Shown piece by piece: positions 53,695-64,000 of a DNA stretch of 64,000 bases. The stretch covers positions 1 to 64,000 of the forward strand of contig JANDJZ010000201.1 of NCBI GenBank assembly GCA_027943245.1. The letters are read 5' to 3'. The stretch is from Acanthamoeba sp. SK_2022b. Its lineage: Eukaryota > Discosea > Longamoebia > Acanthamoebidae. The position numbers and the translations under genes are program-made. The notes beneath the pieces are model-generated. The model saw nothing but the letters and a program-made list of their open reading frames with translations. It searched no databases and had not been told where the DNA came from. Position 1 is the first letter of the stretch. Every line of letters starts with the position of its first letter.

Positions 53695-56070
53695 GGTCAG
53701 AAACCATCAACGTCGCGCTCTGAGGCGGGCAAGCAACGAACGCTGGGTCTCGTACCGATGGGCACGGCAGTGCCAAAGTAGAAGGTACCGTTGACGAGCC
53801 AATGAACAAGGTCCGCCCACCACGAGAAATGGTAGTAGCTCAGCACCACCAGCGACGTCCCTGGTGCGAATCGTTCAAGGTCAACGCGGTTGAGACCTAG
53901 CGGAAAAGAGCAGTGGAAAAGAGTTGTCTCGATCAAACTTACCAATGAGCGTAGGAGACAGGGACAGCATTCCCACAGCCGTTAGCAGGATGAAGATCTG
54001 CAGATTGAACAAGCTGTCCGCTAATCCCTCGAACCCAGCCTGGGAAGCAGCCGAGGCAGCGTGAGACGTAAGAAGGGTGGCGGGGCCAGGGCGCGAGCAG
54101 AGTGTTGCGTTTACCTTCTCGTAGTGGCGGTAGGCGAGGAAAACACAGTAGGCCAGCAGCAGCAGACCCGACAGACGCGATGCCCACGGCCAGTGCCAGG
54201 TGGAACCTCCGGATTTGGATGCGGTAGCAGCACGGGCAGGAGCTTGTTTCCTTGAAGTAGACTTCTGCGCGCCAGAGGACGAAGACGGCGCAGAAGAGGC
54301 CACCAAGCCGTCGTCAGGCCCGCTGCTGCTGCTGCTGCTGCCGCCGCCGCCGCGTCTCTGCCTCAGCGATGAGGCCGACGTGGCAAAGAGAGAAGACATC
54401 GCCGAGTCATCACCGCCAGCCTGCTCGACCGGTGGGAGCACGGGCTTCTTCGGCTTGTTGTAGAGTCCCATGTAGTCGTCGTCGTCGTCGTCGTTCGAGT
54501 TATTGCCCTGCTTCTGCTGCTGCTGCCCCGAGCGCGGGTGCTGCTGCGTCGGCGAGTCCTCGAAGATGGGCTCATAGGATTCCGCCCCCAGCTGTGCCGA
54601 CGGGGCGACCGGACCAGCGAATGCATCCTGCACCGGCAGGCCTCCGCCCTCGTTCCGACCGCCGCCTGCAGGGCCAAGCATTCCCGAGGCCGCGGATACG
54701 TCGAAGAACTGCGGAGGTTGCATGTATCGAGTCTGCTGCAGCGACGGCTGCTGGGGCTGCACGAACTGAGGCTCTGCCAGCGGTGCCGACGGCGGCTGAG
54801 GCTGCGTGTAGTGGTGAGAGTGGTGCGGCGCCATGGGCTGCTGGGGCTGCATGAATTGTTGCGGTTGGTGGTGCGGCGCTGGCTGCTGAGGATAGGCGCC
54901 ATGCGAGTGGGGCGGAGACAACAGGCTCGGGCCTGGTTGTTGTGGCTGCTGAGGATAGGCGCCGTGCGAGTGGGGCGGAGACAACAGGCTTGGGCCTGGC
55001 TGCTGGGCAGCCTGTTGGATAGGGAAGTGGAGCAGCTCGGGCTGGTATTGCTGGTCGAGAAGGCCGTGCGAGTGGGGCGGAGTCAGCAGGCTTGGGCCTG
55101 GCTGCTGTGGCTGCTGAGGGTAGGCGCCGTGCGAGTGGGGCGGAGACAACAGGCTTGGGCCTGGCTGCTGTGGCTGCGGCTGCTGAGGATAGGCGCCGTG
55201 CGAGTGGGGCTGAGCCAGCAGGCTTGGGCCTGGCTGCTGTGGCTGCTGAGGATAGGTGCCGTGCGAGTGGGGCGGAGACAACAGGCTCGGGCCTGGCTGC
55301 TGGGCAGCCTGTTGGGTAGGGAAGTGGGACAGGTCGGGCTGGTACTGCGTTGGCAGCTGCTGATGGTAGGAAGAGCCGTGAGAGGGAGGCGGCGACAGCA
55401 GGCTTCCTCCCGATACGTGGGGAGGCGGGGCGAGGTAAGCCTGTGGCGGCTGCTGACCTTGGGGCTGGTGGTGCTGAAGATGTGGAGGAAGTGGTAAGTG
55501 CGCTAATTGAGCGCTCGTCTCCGATGATGAGTAGGGCAACGTCGAAGAGAAATCAGAGAGATGTGGTCGACCAGGTCCCACCTCCGCACTGGTTGGCGAA
55601 TAGGACGACGTGGGAGGAGTGGGGAGGGGCAAAGGACCTGGACCTGGGTTCATCATCATCATCATCCTCACGCTTGGCTGCTGAGGATGTAGAGCATGAG
55701 GCGGCAGGTGCTGCTGGGTTTGTGCCGCTGCCGGTGCTCCACCAGCTGCATAAGGATTATAGGTCATGATGACGTCGTGCTGCTGGGCAGGAGCCGGCTG
55801 AGGATGATGTGCGTTGGGTGCAGCGGCAGCATACGCAGCAGGCGCTGCAGCCGTAGTCGGGGTTGTCACAACGTTGGAGGACATAAGAGGCGACGCAGGC
55901 AGATGGGGGCTCGCGGACGATTCGTCTGTCGCCCCAGGCGGCGCGGCATCATCAAGATCAAGATCGACATACGACGTAGGAAAGAGCTGCATGGGTGCTG
56001 TAGGCCTGCCGTGGCGGCTTACCGCTGGTGAGTGCCCACCCAGTAGAGATGGGGAGCCTGGATCCGACAT
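52987..56070 (-). CDS. Pro/Gln-rich multi-pass membrane protein
   Basis: The start chosen is the M-S-D-P-G-S at 56070. The first 500 residues are Pro/Gln/His-rich with a tandem repeat (Q-P-G-P-S-L-L-S-P-P-H-S-H-G, six copies, about 54890-55300). A poly-Asp run and a Ser/Gly run follow, then several hydrophobic segments: L-S-G-L-L-L-L-A-Y-C-V-F-L, L-Q-I-F-I-L-L-T-A-V-G-M-L, S-F-L-V/A-L-F-L-P-L-C-F, I-L-W-I-V-L-C-N-L-V-S-F-V-L-L. It ends in K-K-K-K-A-E, a possible ER-retention-like basic tail. Introns at 54100-54030, 53940-53890, 53750-53650 (with GT repeat) and 53560-53470 are removed to keep the frame. No family recognised. The disordered region is likely cytosolic (inference). Confidence 0.6.
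53643..53693. repeat. (GT)n microsatellite
   Basis: About 51 bp of GT in an intron of the membrane-protein gene. Confidence 0.95.
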
Positions 56071-56238
56071 GACGAGCGAACTCAGACAGCCACGAGTGTA
56101 GAACGATAACCTGTCGCGCCCACAGCAACAACGGTGAAATTTTTTTTTTCCAGCGCCACACGTCACCACCCTCACCCGGGTTTTTGATTTTTCTGTGTTT
56201 TGTTCAGAAGAACTTTTGTTCTGCGTGTGTGTTGGGCT

Positions 56239-56708
56239 TTACAGACAGAAGAGGCCACCGGGCTGGTTGGTGTGAAAGTAGGAGTAATGCTCGAGTTGGC
56301 CTGACGTGGTGGAGGCAGACACCAGCGCAACGGGAGGGCCCCTGCCTGAGCCGATCACTATCCGATATAGTCGTCCACAACCAGGTAAGGAACGACGCTC
56401 GCGGGGGAACGTTTAGCCTAAACGAATGCGGTGGAGGAGGTGTGACGCACGCGAGTAGAGCTGAGCTGAAGTCGTATCATAGGCGACAAGAGACCCTACT
56501 ACGAAGTCAAGCGAGGTCGCGTTCCACTGATTGACCACCTTTATCTTGCCTGTCCGCGAATCGATGGTACCGAAGCTTAAAGGGGAGCCCTCGATGGTCT
56601 GAAACAGCGCGTATGATCCTGCGGCCTGGGCGTCCCAATACTGCAGCGAAATGAAATGAAGAAGGAGAAACTCGTCTAAAAATATCGCACTCGTCTCTCT
56701 CTCTCTCA

Positions 56709-56745
<37 letters not shown>

Positions 56746-56778
56746 TGTGTGTGTTGTGTGTGTGTGTGTGTGTGTGTG

Positions 56779-56845
<67 letters not shown>

Positions 56846-57506
56846 AGTACCAGGGCTACAGGAAAGATCTTATCGAGGGTAGTATTGCTCCACTTATAAG
56901 ACGTGACGTCTAGCACACTCCAATAGTAGTGAGCTGCACATCACGTAACGAAGGCCACGAGGATGAGCAACTATTACACCATGTCTCACACAAAAATCGA
57001 GGGGTGTGTGTACATGAGTCGGTCGTCCTGGTGGGCAGAACCAGCGCCCGGGTCTTTTGATCAAATGCGGTGGGCGCGCCACCCATACCTGCGCTAACGG
57101 CCATCAGAAAGTGGCGGGGGAGGGCAGTTCTTGAGAGAATCAAAATGTACCTGAGACAGCGGGAATCACCCCATCGGGAAGGGTAGCCACACTCTTGGAG
57201 ATGCTCGAGGACAGGTTCACCAGCTCAACATATATACTGGAGGCACGCTTGTCTGCATTGTAGGGCAGGAAGTGAGAATGATGTAGCATGAAATGCCGTG
57301 TGAGACAGCGTCACGGTACTACTCCTACTTCAAAGGCGAGAATTCGTACGCAGGTCGGTTGCGATGACCCACACCTGGTCACCAACGGGATCGTAGTGCA
57401 GGCCAAAGACGTAGCTTCCCACAAGGGGGACGGTCTTTTCCAACGTGACCACGCCTGCCCCCACCTTGGACATGTCGAACACGCCCAGTAACATCACTTG
57501 CTTCTG

Positions 57507-57574
<68 letters not shown>

Positions 57575-57970
57575 GGTTGGTGAGTTTACCAGGGCAAGGG
57601 GAGGAGCGAGGGAAGAGCGGACGAGTACGCTATCATCGATCAGAGGATAAAAGAGTCGCTTGCCCTGGTGATCCACAGAGGGAGTAACAGGAAACAACGT
57701 CACCCACTTTGTGGAGGTATAGAGCACCGGGCCCTGAGCTCCTTTACAGGCAAGCAAAGCGAGAAGATTAAGTTGTTCTAGCGCTCGTATGGGGGGGGGA
57801 GGGATAGCACCGGTACCAGTGGAGGGAGCAACTGTAGTAATGTTCAGACGAGTACCATCGAGGTCGGACCACAGTGCGTAGAGCGGAGCAGGTGCGGCGC
57901 CGAGTGCAACACCAGCCACGAGTGGGAGCAGGACAACGACAGCAAACACCCACGAGCACGCGTGGGCCAT
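56239..57970 (-). CDS. Secreted protein of unknown family, possible beta-propeller
   Basis: The start at 57970 gives a clear signal peptide (M-A-H-A-C-S-W-V-F-A-V-V-V-L-L-P-L-V). Exons then read L-Y-A-L-W-S-D-L-D-G, T-K-W-V-T-L-F-P-V, L-L-G-V-F-D-M-S-K-V, Y-V-F-G-L-H-Y-D-P-V-G-D-Q-V-W-V, V-V-G-S-L-V-A-Y-D-T-T-S-A-Q-L and a last exon ending S-Y-F-H-T-N-Q-P-G-G-L-F-C-L at 56239. The repeated short strands with G/D-x-W patterns suggest a propeller-like fold (inference). Several introns carry GT microsatellites. The LINE insertion lies 88 bp upstream of the start, so the promoter may be disturbed. Confidence 0.55.
56695..56844. repeat. Compound (TC)n(GT)n microsatellite
   Basis: TC run followed by interrupted GT runs up to about 56844, in an intron of the secreted-protein gene. 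Confidence 0.95.
57510..57571. repeat. (GT)n microsatellite
   Basis: About 60 bp of GT in an intron of the secreted-protein gene. Confidence 0.95.
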
Positions 57971-58045
57971 GGCGCAACTTCTTTCTCGGCAAGAAAAAAG
58001 AAGCGAGTAACTTTCTTTTTGTTTCTCTCGCCTTGGCAAAAGGCC

Positions 58046-58058
58046 GTCTGACTCGTGG
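58046..58058 (+). repeat. Target site duplication, left copy (13 bp)
   Basis: GTCTGACTCGTGG, repeated exactly at 63666-63678. It marks the left edge of the LINE. Confidence 0.9.
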
Positions 58059-58062
58059 AAAA

Positions 58063-58975
58063 ATGAACCGAGGAGAAGACAAGCCACAGCTGCGCGGACG
58101 CCTTGAAACTAAGGTAACCACCCAAGAGCGTACTTGCATGCTCTCTAAGCCAAAGCAAGCCGGGCCTCAGTCAGCCCTTCCATCAGTCTCAACAGAAATC
58201 CCCGCCTTACCCAATCCCGCAGCGCCCGCAGCTTCAAAAATGGCTCTGTTTACCCCCTCCACAACAGACAAACAGAAACATATGACGCAGCCGATCCTCA
58301 CCCCCCCTTCACACCTTCCAACCGAACCAAACGGACACCCGCTCCCTAAAAGAGAGAAAAACCAACGGTCATCAATCGAATTCAAATAAAGCAAAAAAGA
58401 AAAAAAAGAAAGGAAAATAAAGATAAACAAACCCTACCATTTCAGAAGCACCGAACTTCCTTAAAAGGAACAAAACCTTTCCCATCTGGTCGATGAAGGA
58501 AAAAAACAGAGAAAACAATGTAACAACTTGTTACCCTCTCCATGCTAGAATAACCGCTGACACCAAAATCCAGACAATAAACACTCTCCCCAAACCCAAT
58601 GGAACCTTTCCCAATAAAGACCCAACCACACCCACACCTCCTGATCCCAAAAAAAGGGGGTAAAATGGGCAGGAAAATACCCATAAAAAGCAACACTCAT
58701 ACTCTCCAACCCCACCTGCACACCCCTCCACTGAGTCACACCATGAACACCCCTCAACAGTGATACAGACCTGGAGATCCTCCCTATATGAAGAGACCTA
58801 CCCAATCACCATCTCCAACATCAACAACAATGCCACCACAATCAGAGCTGAACATGCAGCCAAACAGGCAAGCCAAAGGGACGCCTACCAAAAGCAGTTT
58901 GCAGCAAGAGAAGAAGCAAGGAAAGCCCAGCTTGCAGAAGCAAGACAGCGCAACTGTAACTTCAGAGAGCTATAA
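58063..58975 (+). pseudogene. LINE ORF1 remnant
   Basis: Open from ATG 58063 (M-N-R-G-E-D-K-P-Q-L-R) to a stop at 58389, Pro/Thr/Lys-rich. After frame breaks it continues at 58760-58975 with a coiled-coil piece (A-A-R-E-E-A-R-K-A-Q-L-A-E-A-R). Such Pro/Lys-rich then coiled-coil proteins are usual LINE ORF1 RNA-binding chaperones. No zinc knuckle is seen. Confidence 0.6.
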
Positions 58976-59404
58976 TTGTCTTCCTAAGTCTAATCAACCA
59001 CACTGAAAGTGCCACTACAAAGACTCACCACAATAAAAAACACAACATCTCCTAAACTCAACTGGTTGACCCCCTACCACTACAAGAACACAGAATTCTT
59101 CCCCACAACCACAAACCACCCCTTCACTCAAAATAAATACAATAACGACAAACATAAGCACAAAGATAAAAAGAATAAAACACACAAACACAAGCCAACC
59201 ACTACATACACTCCAAAGGTAAAATAATAATCTCACTAATAATCCTACTCTCACTGATCACCCCATCAGAAGCATCCCAATGGCTAGACATTGACTACAA
59301 CTCCACCCCGACTAAGCTCCACACTCTAGGAACCAGCCTTACCCTAATCATAGCCAATTTTCATCAACAGAAGACCAAATGCCATCAAAGAAGTCGACAC
59401 TCTC

Positions 59405-62400
59405 ATGACCAAGAAAAACTGTGACATTGTCCTACTCCAGGAAACAGGAGTTGTGAAAAACAAACAACCCCACCACTCTACCCACAATACACTCCACTAC
59501 AACCTCACCAACAGGATTATATTCAACTCACCTAAACAAGCACAACTAGACAAAAAAAACACAGAAAAACAAAAAAAAACCTGGATAACAACAACTCAAC
59601 AAAATCACACCTGAACAACATGAAATGGACCTAAACTTTGCCGCAATACCCCGGCTGACCCACAAGGTGGACAAGCCTTCCTCATCAACCCAAACATCTT
59701 CCAACAAGTCGTTCCTCATTAAATTCCTCAAGCAAGACACAAAGCAGAACAACAAACATAGCAAAAGACTATCTGCCCTCTCCATCAACATCAACAATCG
59801 CAAAACCATCATCCTAAATGTGTATGCCCCTGCCAAAGACGTAAAAATGAAAGATAAATGGTTCAAATCCAAACTTACACCAGTCCTACAAGAAATCCAA
59901 ACCCAAAACTGGGAAACCATCCTGGCAGGAGACCTTAACACCACTAGAAACCACCTGGACAGGTGGTCATCCAACCTCTCCAGAAAAAGAAAGGACACTA
60001 GAATTTGAAAAAATCATCACAGAATTCCACCTAAAAGACACATGGAGAACCAAAAACCCTTCCAAAAGTGACACCACAAACTCTCTGCCAACAAATACAA
60101 GATGAGCAAAAAAAAAAAAAAACGAGAACAGGAATAACCCCTAACCACACTACACACTCCCATCCTTAACCGAATAACCAGCATGCTCCCCAAAGATGCC
60201 TACAACCAACTCCAAAAAACCTGCACAGCCCTCCACAGAAAACTTCACAAAAATTGCATATCCATGTCAAGATTAGACTACATCATAACCTCCTCCAACA
60301 TACCCACAGAAAACACCTCCACTGACCACACTGGACACATCAGATCCGATCATGACCCAGTCTTCACCCACATAAATCTTGATACAAACACACTAGCAAA
60401 ACCCCAAGACTATACTCCACAACCACCAAATCATGTCACAAGCTAAAGGACCAAGAAACCCTTAGAACAATTCCAAACAGACATCACCAACCAGATCCTC
60501 AACCACCCCAGCCAACTCCCTTCAAAACCAAAAAGACAAATAGAATGGATAACCCACATCATCCAAAGTTGGTGTGAAACATCCCCTACAACAACAAAAA
60601 GAAGGGTCACCACAAAAGAGACAAAAAATGGGCCCAGAAAGACACTTCCTCAAAAAAACCATCAAAACCCACCACTACATCTCCCACAACATAGCAAAAA
60701 ACACCAGGCCTACACCTACAAAAACCATGAAAAACCTGGAAAAAGCACCCGCATGGGCCAGAATAACCCTCCCCCCAATGAAAACTAAAGAAGAAACAAT
60801 ACAATATCTACAAAAAGTACACAGAACCAAGCAAGACATAAAACACAAACTCAAAAGAGAAATAGAACACAGTATCAACAAAAAAAACACAAAATCCTTC
60901 CTACTAAACATGGACCACCATAAAAATGACCCAAAAAGCTTCTGGAGAAGGATTAGTCCCAGGAAACAAAACAACTACACAATCAAAGCAGCAACAGACC
61001 CTACTAACAACCAAACAAAAAGGGACCCTCTGACATCAACAAAATATTCAAAAACTTCTGGAAAGACCTATATAAAAGGGGAACCTTCTCCAACAATAAC
61101 AACCCATGGTTCAAAACAGCAAAAAAGATCCCCCTGATGAAGCAAAAGACCTATAAAAACCTACCATGTTGGAAGAACTACAATACACCATCAAACAGGC
61201 CAAACAGGGAGCCCCAGGCACAGATGCCATAGACACAACCATCCTCAAAGCTCTTCCCATTCCTGCACTAGACATCCTAAGACAAGCAATGAGTCAACTG
61301 CTCACCCAATGTGCGAAACTTCCAAAAGAATGGAAAACAGCCAGAATCATCCTCAAAGAAGGCAGCCCACAAGATCCCACCAATTACAGACCCATATCCC
61401 TCCTACAAGTCCTCTATAAAGTATACACACACATCCTAACTCAACGACTAAACATCGCCCTAAACAAAAACATCATCAACAAGAGCCAATTGGGATTCAG
61501 AAAAGGAATGGCACCCCAGTCAGCACTAAGATGCCTAACAAACATCATTGAAGAAGCCAACCTCACACAAAAAGAACTTCACCTCACTTACATAGACTGC
61601 AGTCATGTCATCACCACCATAAATGGAATACTAGACTGGATTGAAGAAGGACAGGAAGGCTATACAATGATGCAAAACCTAAAAATAGGAGCTATAGCCT
61701 AGTGCGATGATATAGTCCTGGTAGCCTCATCTAGAAAAGAGACCAAAAAACTATTCAAAAAAAATGAAAACCTTGGGCAGGACTAGAAAGAAACCCCAAA
61801 AAATCAGCCTATACCAACAACTACCCAATCATCAAAAAACCAAACACAAGACCAATCTGCTAGTAACCGAAAAAACAAAGAATGGCCTCTCAATCACATC
61901 ACCCATTACCACAATCGGTCACAACCAGACATACAAATATATGGGAGTCCTACTCAGAATGGACCTAACTGGGATGAACAACAATCACACCTGGAAAAAA
62001 AGTTCACCCAATTCCAGAACCGCATACAACATAGAAAACTCAATACCAAAAGTCTATGTCTCAAATGCAGTCGCCAACTCATATATAGCATACAGCATGA
62101 CTGTAGTACACTACCCAACCACTTGGCTAAAAACTTGATGGGATTACAGCCACCAACATTAACCACTCCATGGGCCTTAATGCAGTGCAAGAAGCAATCA
62201 CCTGCTCCCAAACCACCAATGAGATAAACTCAAACTCACTATGCGCGACCTCCACAGCAAACACTTGGTACAAAAACCCAGTCCTGGAATGCCAGCATGA
62301 GGAGCTGGAAGGCGGCCCTCAACAGAAACCTAATCACCATCAAACCAAAAAGACCTCAGCATCATAGGCCAAGACCAAACAACAGAAAAACTAGCCAGGG

Positions 62401-63535
62401 AACTGTTCCTAAGAGGCTTTGCCTCATGGAAAAACCTCACCATAGACAACAAAATAAACTGTCTCTCCATCAACAACTGCCTAGGCAGAAAAGCCTCTGA
62501 TGAAGAAATAAAAACCCTAATGAACTATGCCTGCAAACCAGGTACCCAAAAGACCATCTCCAAACCAACATCTCATTTGAAAAGGAAAGAGAAAAAATCC
62601 ACTGCACCAATATAGCAGAAGAGGAAAGCAGCAGTTACCACATACACTACCCCTCCCAAACCCTATATGTATTTACAGATGGTCATGCCAAGGGGAGAAA
62701 TGTGGAGGAGGTGTATACTTTGGACCTAAGGCAACACGAAACCGCAGCTTCAGAGCAGAAGTAGCACCCATGTCCACCACACTAGAACTACAGTAAAAAG
62801 AATCCTCCTACTAAACAAAGAGATTAAGGACGCAGGACACATGGTCACCTACTCCCATATATTAAGCCACATAAGCAAAAAATAAGGAAGCCACAGAAAA
62901 GGGCAAAAACTCATGAGCAAGTTTTCCTAAACAAAATAGAAACAATCAAAAACCTGCTCCCAGGTGACTTCAACAACGACTATCAAAGGAAACGAAGAAG
63001 CAGACAAACTGGCTAACCAGGGCACCCTCCTCACACCCAACATAAGGAAATGGGAAATCCAATACTTGGCCAACAACGCCACCCCCTTTGATGAAAAAGG
63101 CACCCCAATAGAAGGCTGTCTCTGCAAGTGGGTAATGAAGAAAAAGATTGCTCCCCACAAAACACACTCAACAGAAGAACAACACCACCAATTACAAAGG
63201 AAACCTCCTCCAGGAAGTAGCACAGAAAACCCAACTACAGCAACTCCAACTTCTCTTACAAAATTAGACACCAACTGCTCCCTACCAAAGACGCCATCAA
63301 ACACCTATACTGGGAAAAAAACACTACCCACCCCTCCCCCAAAGCCATCCCCACAAAAATCGCCAAAAATAGTAAAAAGGCCATACAATGGCTTGCCAAA
63401 CAAATAGTATACAAAGACCAGCTCTGCCCAGCCTGTGGGAAAAAAGAGACACAAAACCACGCCCTTAGTGATGAATGCCCCCTTGCCCATGCCAACAGCC
63501 ATAAACTCACCTCAAAATACACAAAATTTCCTTAG
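59405..63535 (+). pseudogene. LINE ORF2 remnant: endonuclease, reverse transcriptase, RNase H
   Basis: Endonuclease: C-D-I-V-L-L-Q-E-T at 59420, N-V-Y-A-P and A-G-D-L-N-T near 59930, and R-S-D-H-D-P-V near 60345 (APE catalytic blocks). RT: N-Y-R-P-I-S-L-L near 61385 and Q-L-G-F-R-K-G near 61490. The aspartate box reads A-stop-C-D-D (61700), and only about 40 residues lie between the Y-I-D and C-D-D blocks instead of about 100, so a palm segment is deleted. RNase H: V-F-T-D-G near 62670 and G-N-E-E-A-D-K-L-A-N near 62985. Many stops; not functional. Confidence 0.85.
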
Positions 63536-63583
63536 CTGAAATGTACAAATAAGAAAACAAACAAACACAAAGGCCCCCGGCCC

Positions 63584-63652
63584 GGTGTGTGTTGGAGGGC
63601 ACAAACCCCAGACCCGCTGAGCGGGCATCCAATACGCCGCCAACACACACAC
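63584..63652 (+). other. Hairpin in the LINE 3' end
   Basis: The arm ggtgtgtgttgg (63584-63595) pairs with ccaacacacac(ac) (63640-63652), enclosing a second stem cccgctgagcggg near 63613-63625, followed by an A9 run. LINEs in some clades need such a stem for RT priming. Confidence 0.7.
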
Positions 63653-63665
63653 AAAAAAAAAGCCA

Positions 63666-63678
63666 GTCTGACTCGTGG
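63666..63678 (+). repeat. Target site duplication, right copy (13 bp)
   Basis: GTCTGACTCGTGG, identical to 58046-58058. It marks the right edge of the LINE, after an A-run and gcca. Confidence 0.9.
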
Positions 63679-63822
63679 GTCCTCCTCGCTCCTTGCTGAT
63701 CCTCTGGACTTTGAAGCTGACACCCCCCCCCCAATGAATCTACTACTGCCGGCGCGTTCCATGGGCATGATCAATACCATGATCATCATCCCCGTTGGTG
63801 ATGGGTTTTGATGGTCAAGAGA

Positions 63823-64000
63823 TTAAGCGAGAGGCTTGGAGGCCCACAGGAGGTAATTGACCGAGGTGTCGGTGGTGAACGACCACGATCCACTCCACGG
63901 CTGGTACGCTAGCCCCGTCAGCTCTTCCAGGTTCATTCCCGCTCTACCGTGCAGGCGCAGAGTGAGCTCACTCGGGAACAATCACAGGAAGGCTTCAACA
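63823..64000 (-). CDS. C-terminal exon of an unidentified gene (partial)
   Basis: Minus strand, cut by the window end. The readable exon is E-L-T-L-R-L-H-G-R-A-G-M-N-L-E-E-L then W-S-G-S-W-S-F and L-L-W-A-S-K-P-L-A, stop at 63823, probably after an acceptor near 63964. No family recognised. Confidence 0.5.

Larger units (their letters stand above)
58059..63665 (+). mobile_element. Non-LTR retrotransposon (LINE, APE/RT/RNase H type), degenerate
   Basis: About 5.6 kb, A/C-rich on the sense strand, bounded by exact 13-bp direct repeats and ending in an A9 run plus a few bases. Order on the plus strand: ORF1-like region (58063-58975), APE-type endonuclease (59405-60446), reverse transcriptase (about 61160-62000), RNase H (about 62640-63100), and a terminal C-x2-C..H..C motif (63420-63480). 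Many stops and frameshifts break every domain, and the RT lacks part of its palm. The RNase H and Cys/His end are those of I/Tad-like clades rather than L1 (inference). The first ATG is only five bases inside the element, suggesting a nearly complete 5' end. Confidence 0.9.

Noticed and set aside
56413..56916. Poly-His/Thr reading frame across the GT repeat
   Set aside because: An artefact of a microsatellite in an intron.

Overview
The window looks like nuclear DNA of a free-living amoeba, most probably Acanthamoeba or a close relative (inference). Genes are packed on both strands and cut by many short GT..AG introns. Exons are GC-rich. CA/GT and GA/CT microsatellites sit mostly in introns. 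The gene set is typical of Amoebozoa: Rho, Ras and Rap GAPs, a TKL kinase, ankyrin/LRR and WD40 proteins, and a mitochondrial hybrid cluster protein. I see no prokaryotic operon, phage or CRISPR structure. Exon joins were read by eye, so gene ends are firmer than internal splice sites.

Layout. 1-16.3 kb: GAS2-domain tail (+), SAM methyltransferase (-), small type I membrane protein (+), RapGAP (-), aprataxin-like HIT/zinc-finger protein (+), PLP-dependent ACC deaminase/D-cysteine desulfhydrase (+), SH3-RhoGAP (-), ankyrin-LRR protein (+). 16.4-28.3 kb: sirtuin (-), a PIF/Harbinger-like DNA transposon with perfect 29-bp terminal inverted repeats, a TPRA1-like seven-helix protein (-), an eIF4E-family protein (+), a Tc1/IS630-type transposon carrying two divergent genes, and a Lys/Thr-rich basic protein (-). 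28.5-38.9 kb: RasGAP with a C-terminal DEP domain (+), mitochondrial ribosomal protein bL34 (+), and a long minus-strand reading chain encoding GRAM, protein kinase, coiled coil, KCTD-type BTB and COP1/SPA-type WD40 domains. 38.9-40.1 kb: AT-rich island with transposase-like debris, abutting a shortened hybrid cluster protein gene. 40-46.9 kb: hybrid cluster protein (-) head to head with a diflavin reductase (+), both with mitochondrial-type leaders, then a PAXX-like XRCC4-family protein (-). 47-58 kb: unidentified small protein (+), TKL kinase (-), membrane-anchored coiled-coil protein (+), NMNAT/POF1-like nucleotidylyltransferase (+), Pro/Gln-rich multi-pass membrane protein (-), secreted protein (-). 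58.06-63.67 kb: a decayed LINE (ORF1, APE endonuclease, reverse transcriptase, RNase H, Cys/His motif) flanked by a 13-bp target duplication. The window ends in the 3' end of another minus-strand gene.

Most notable are: (1) the kinase/coiled-coil/BTB/COP1-type WD40 chain, which resembles plant SPA proteins with GRAM and BTB modules added; (2) the hybrid cluster protein and diflavin reductase pair, a plausible mitochondrial NO/hydroxylamine reduction module; (3) a candidate amoebal PAXX; and (4) a two-gene Tc1-type element with its inverted repeats and TA duplication identifiable.
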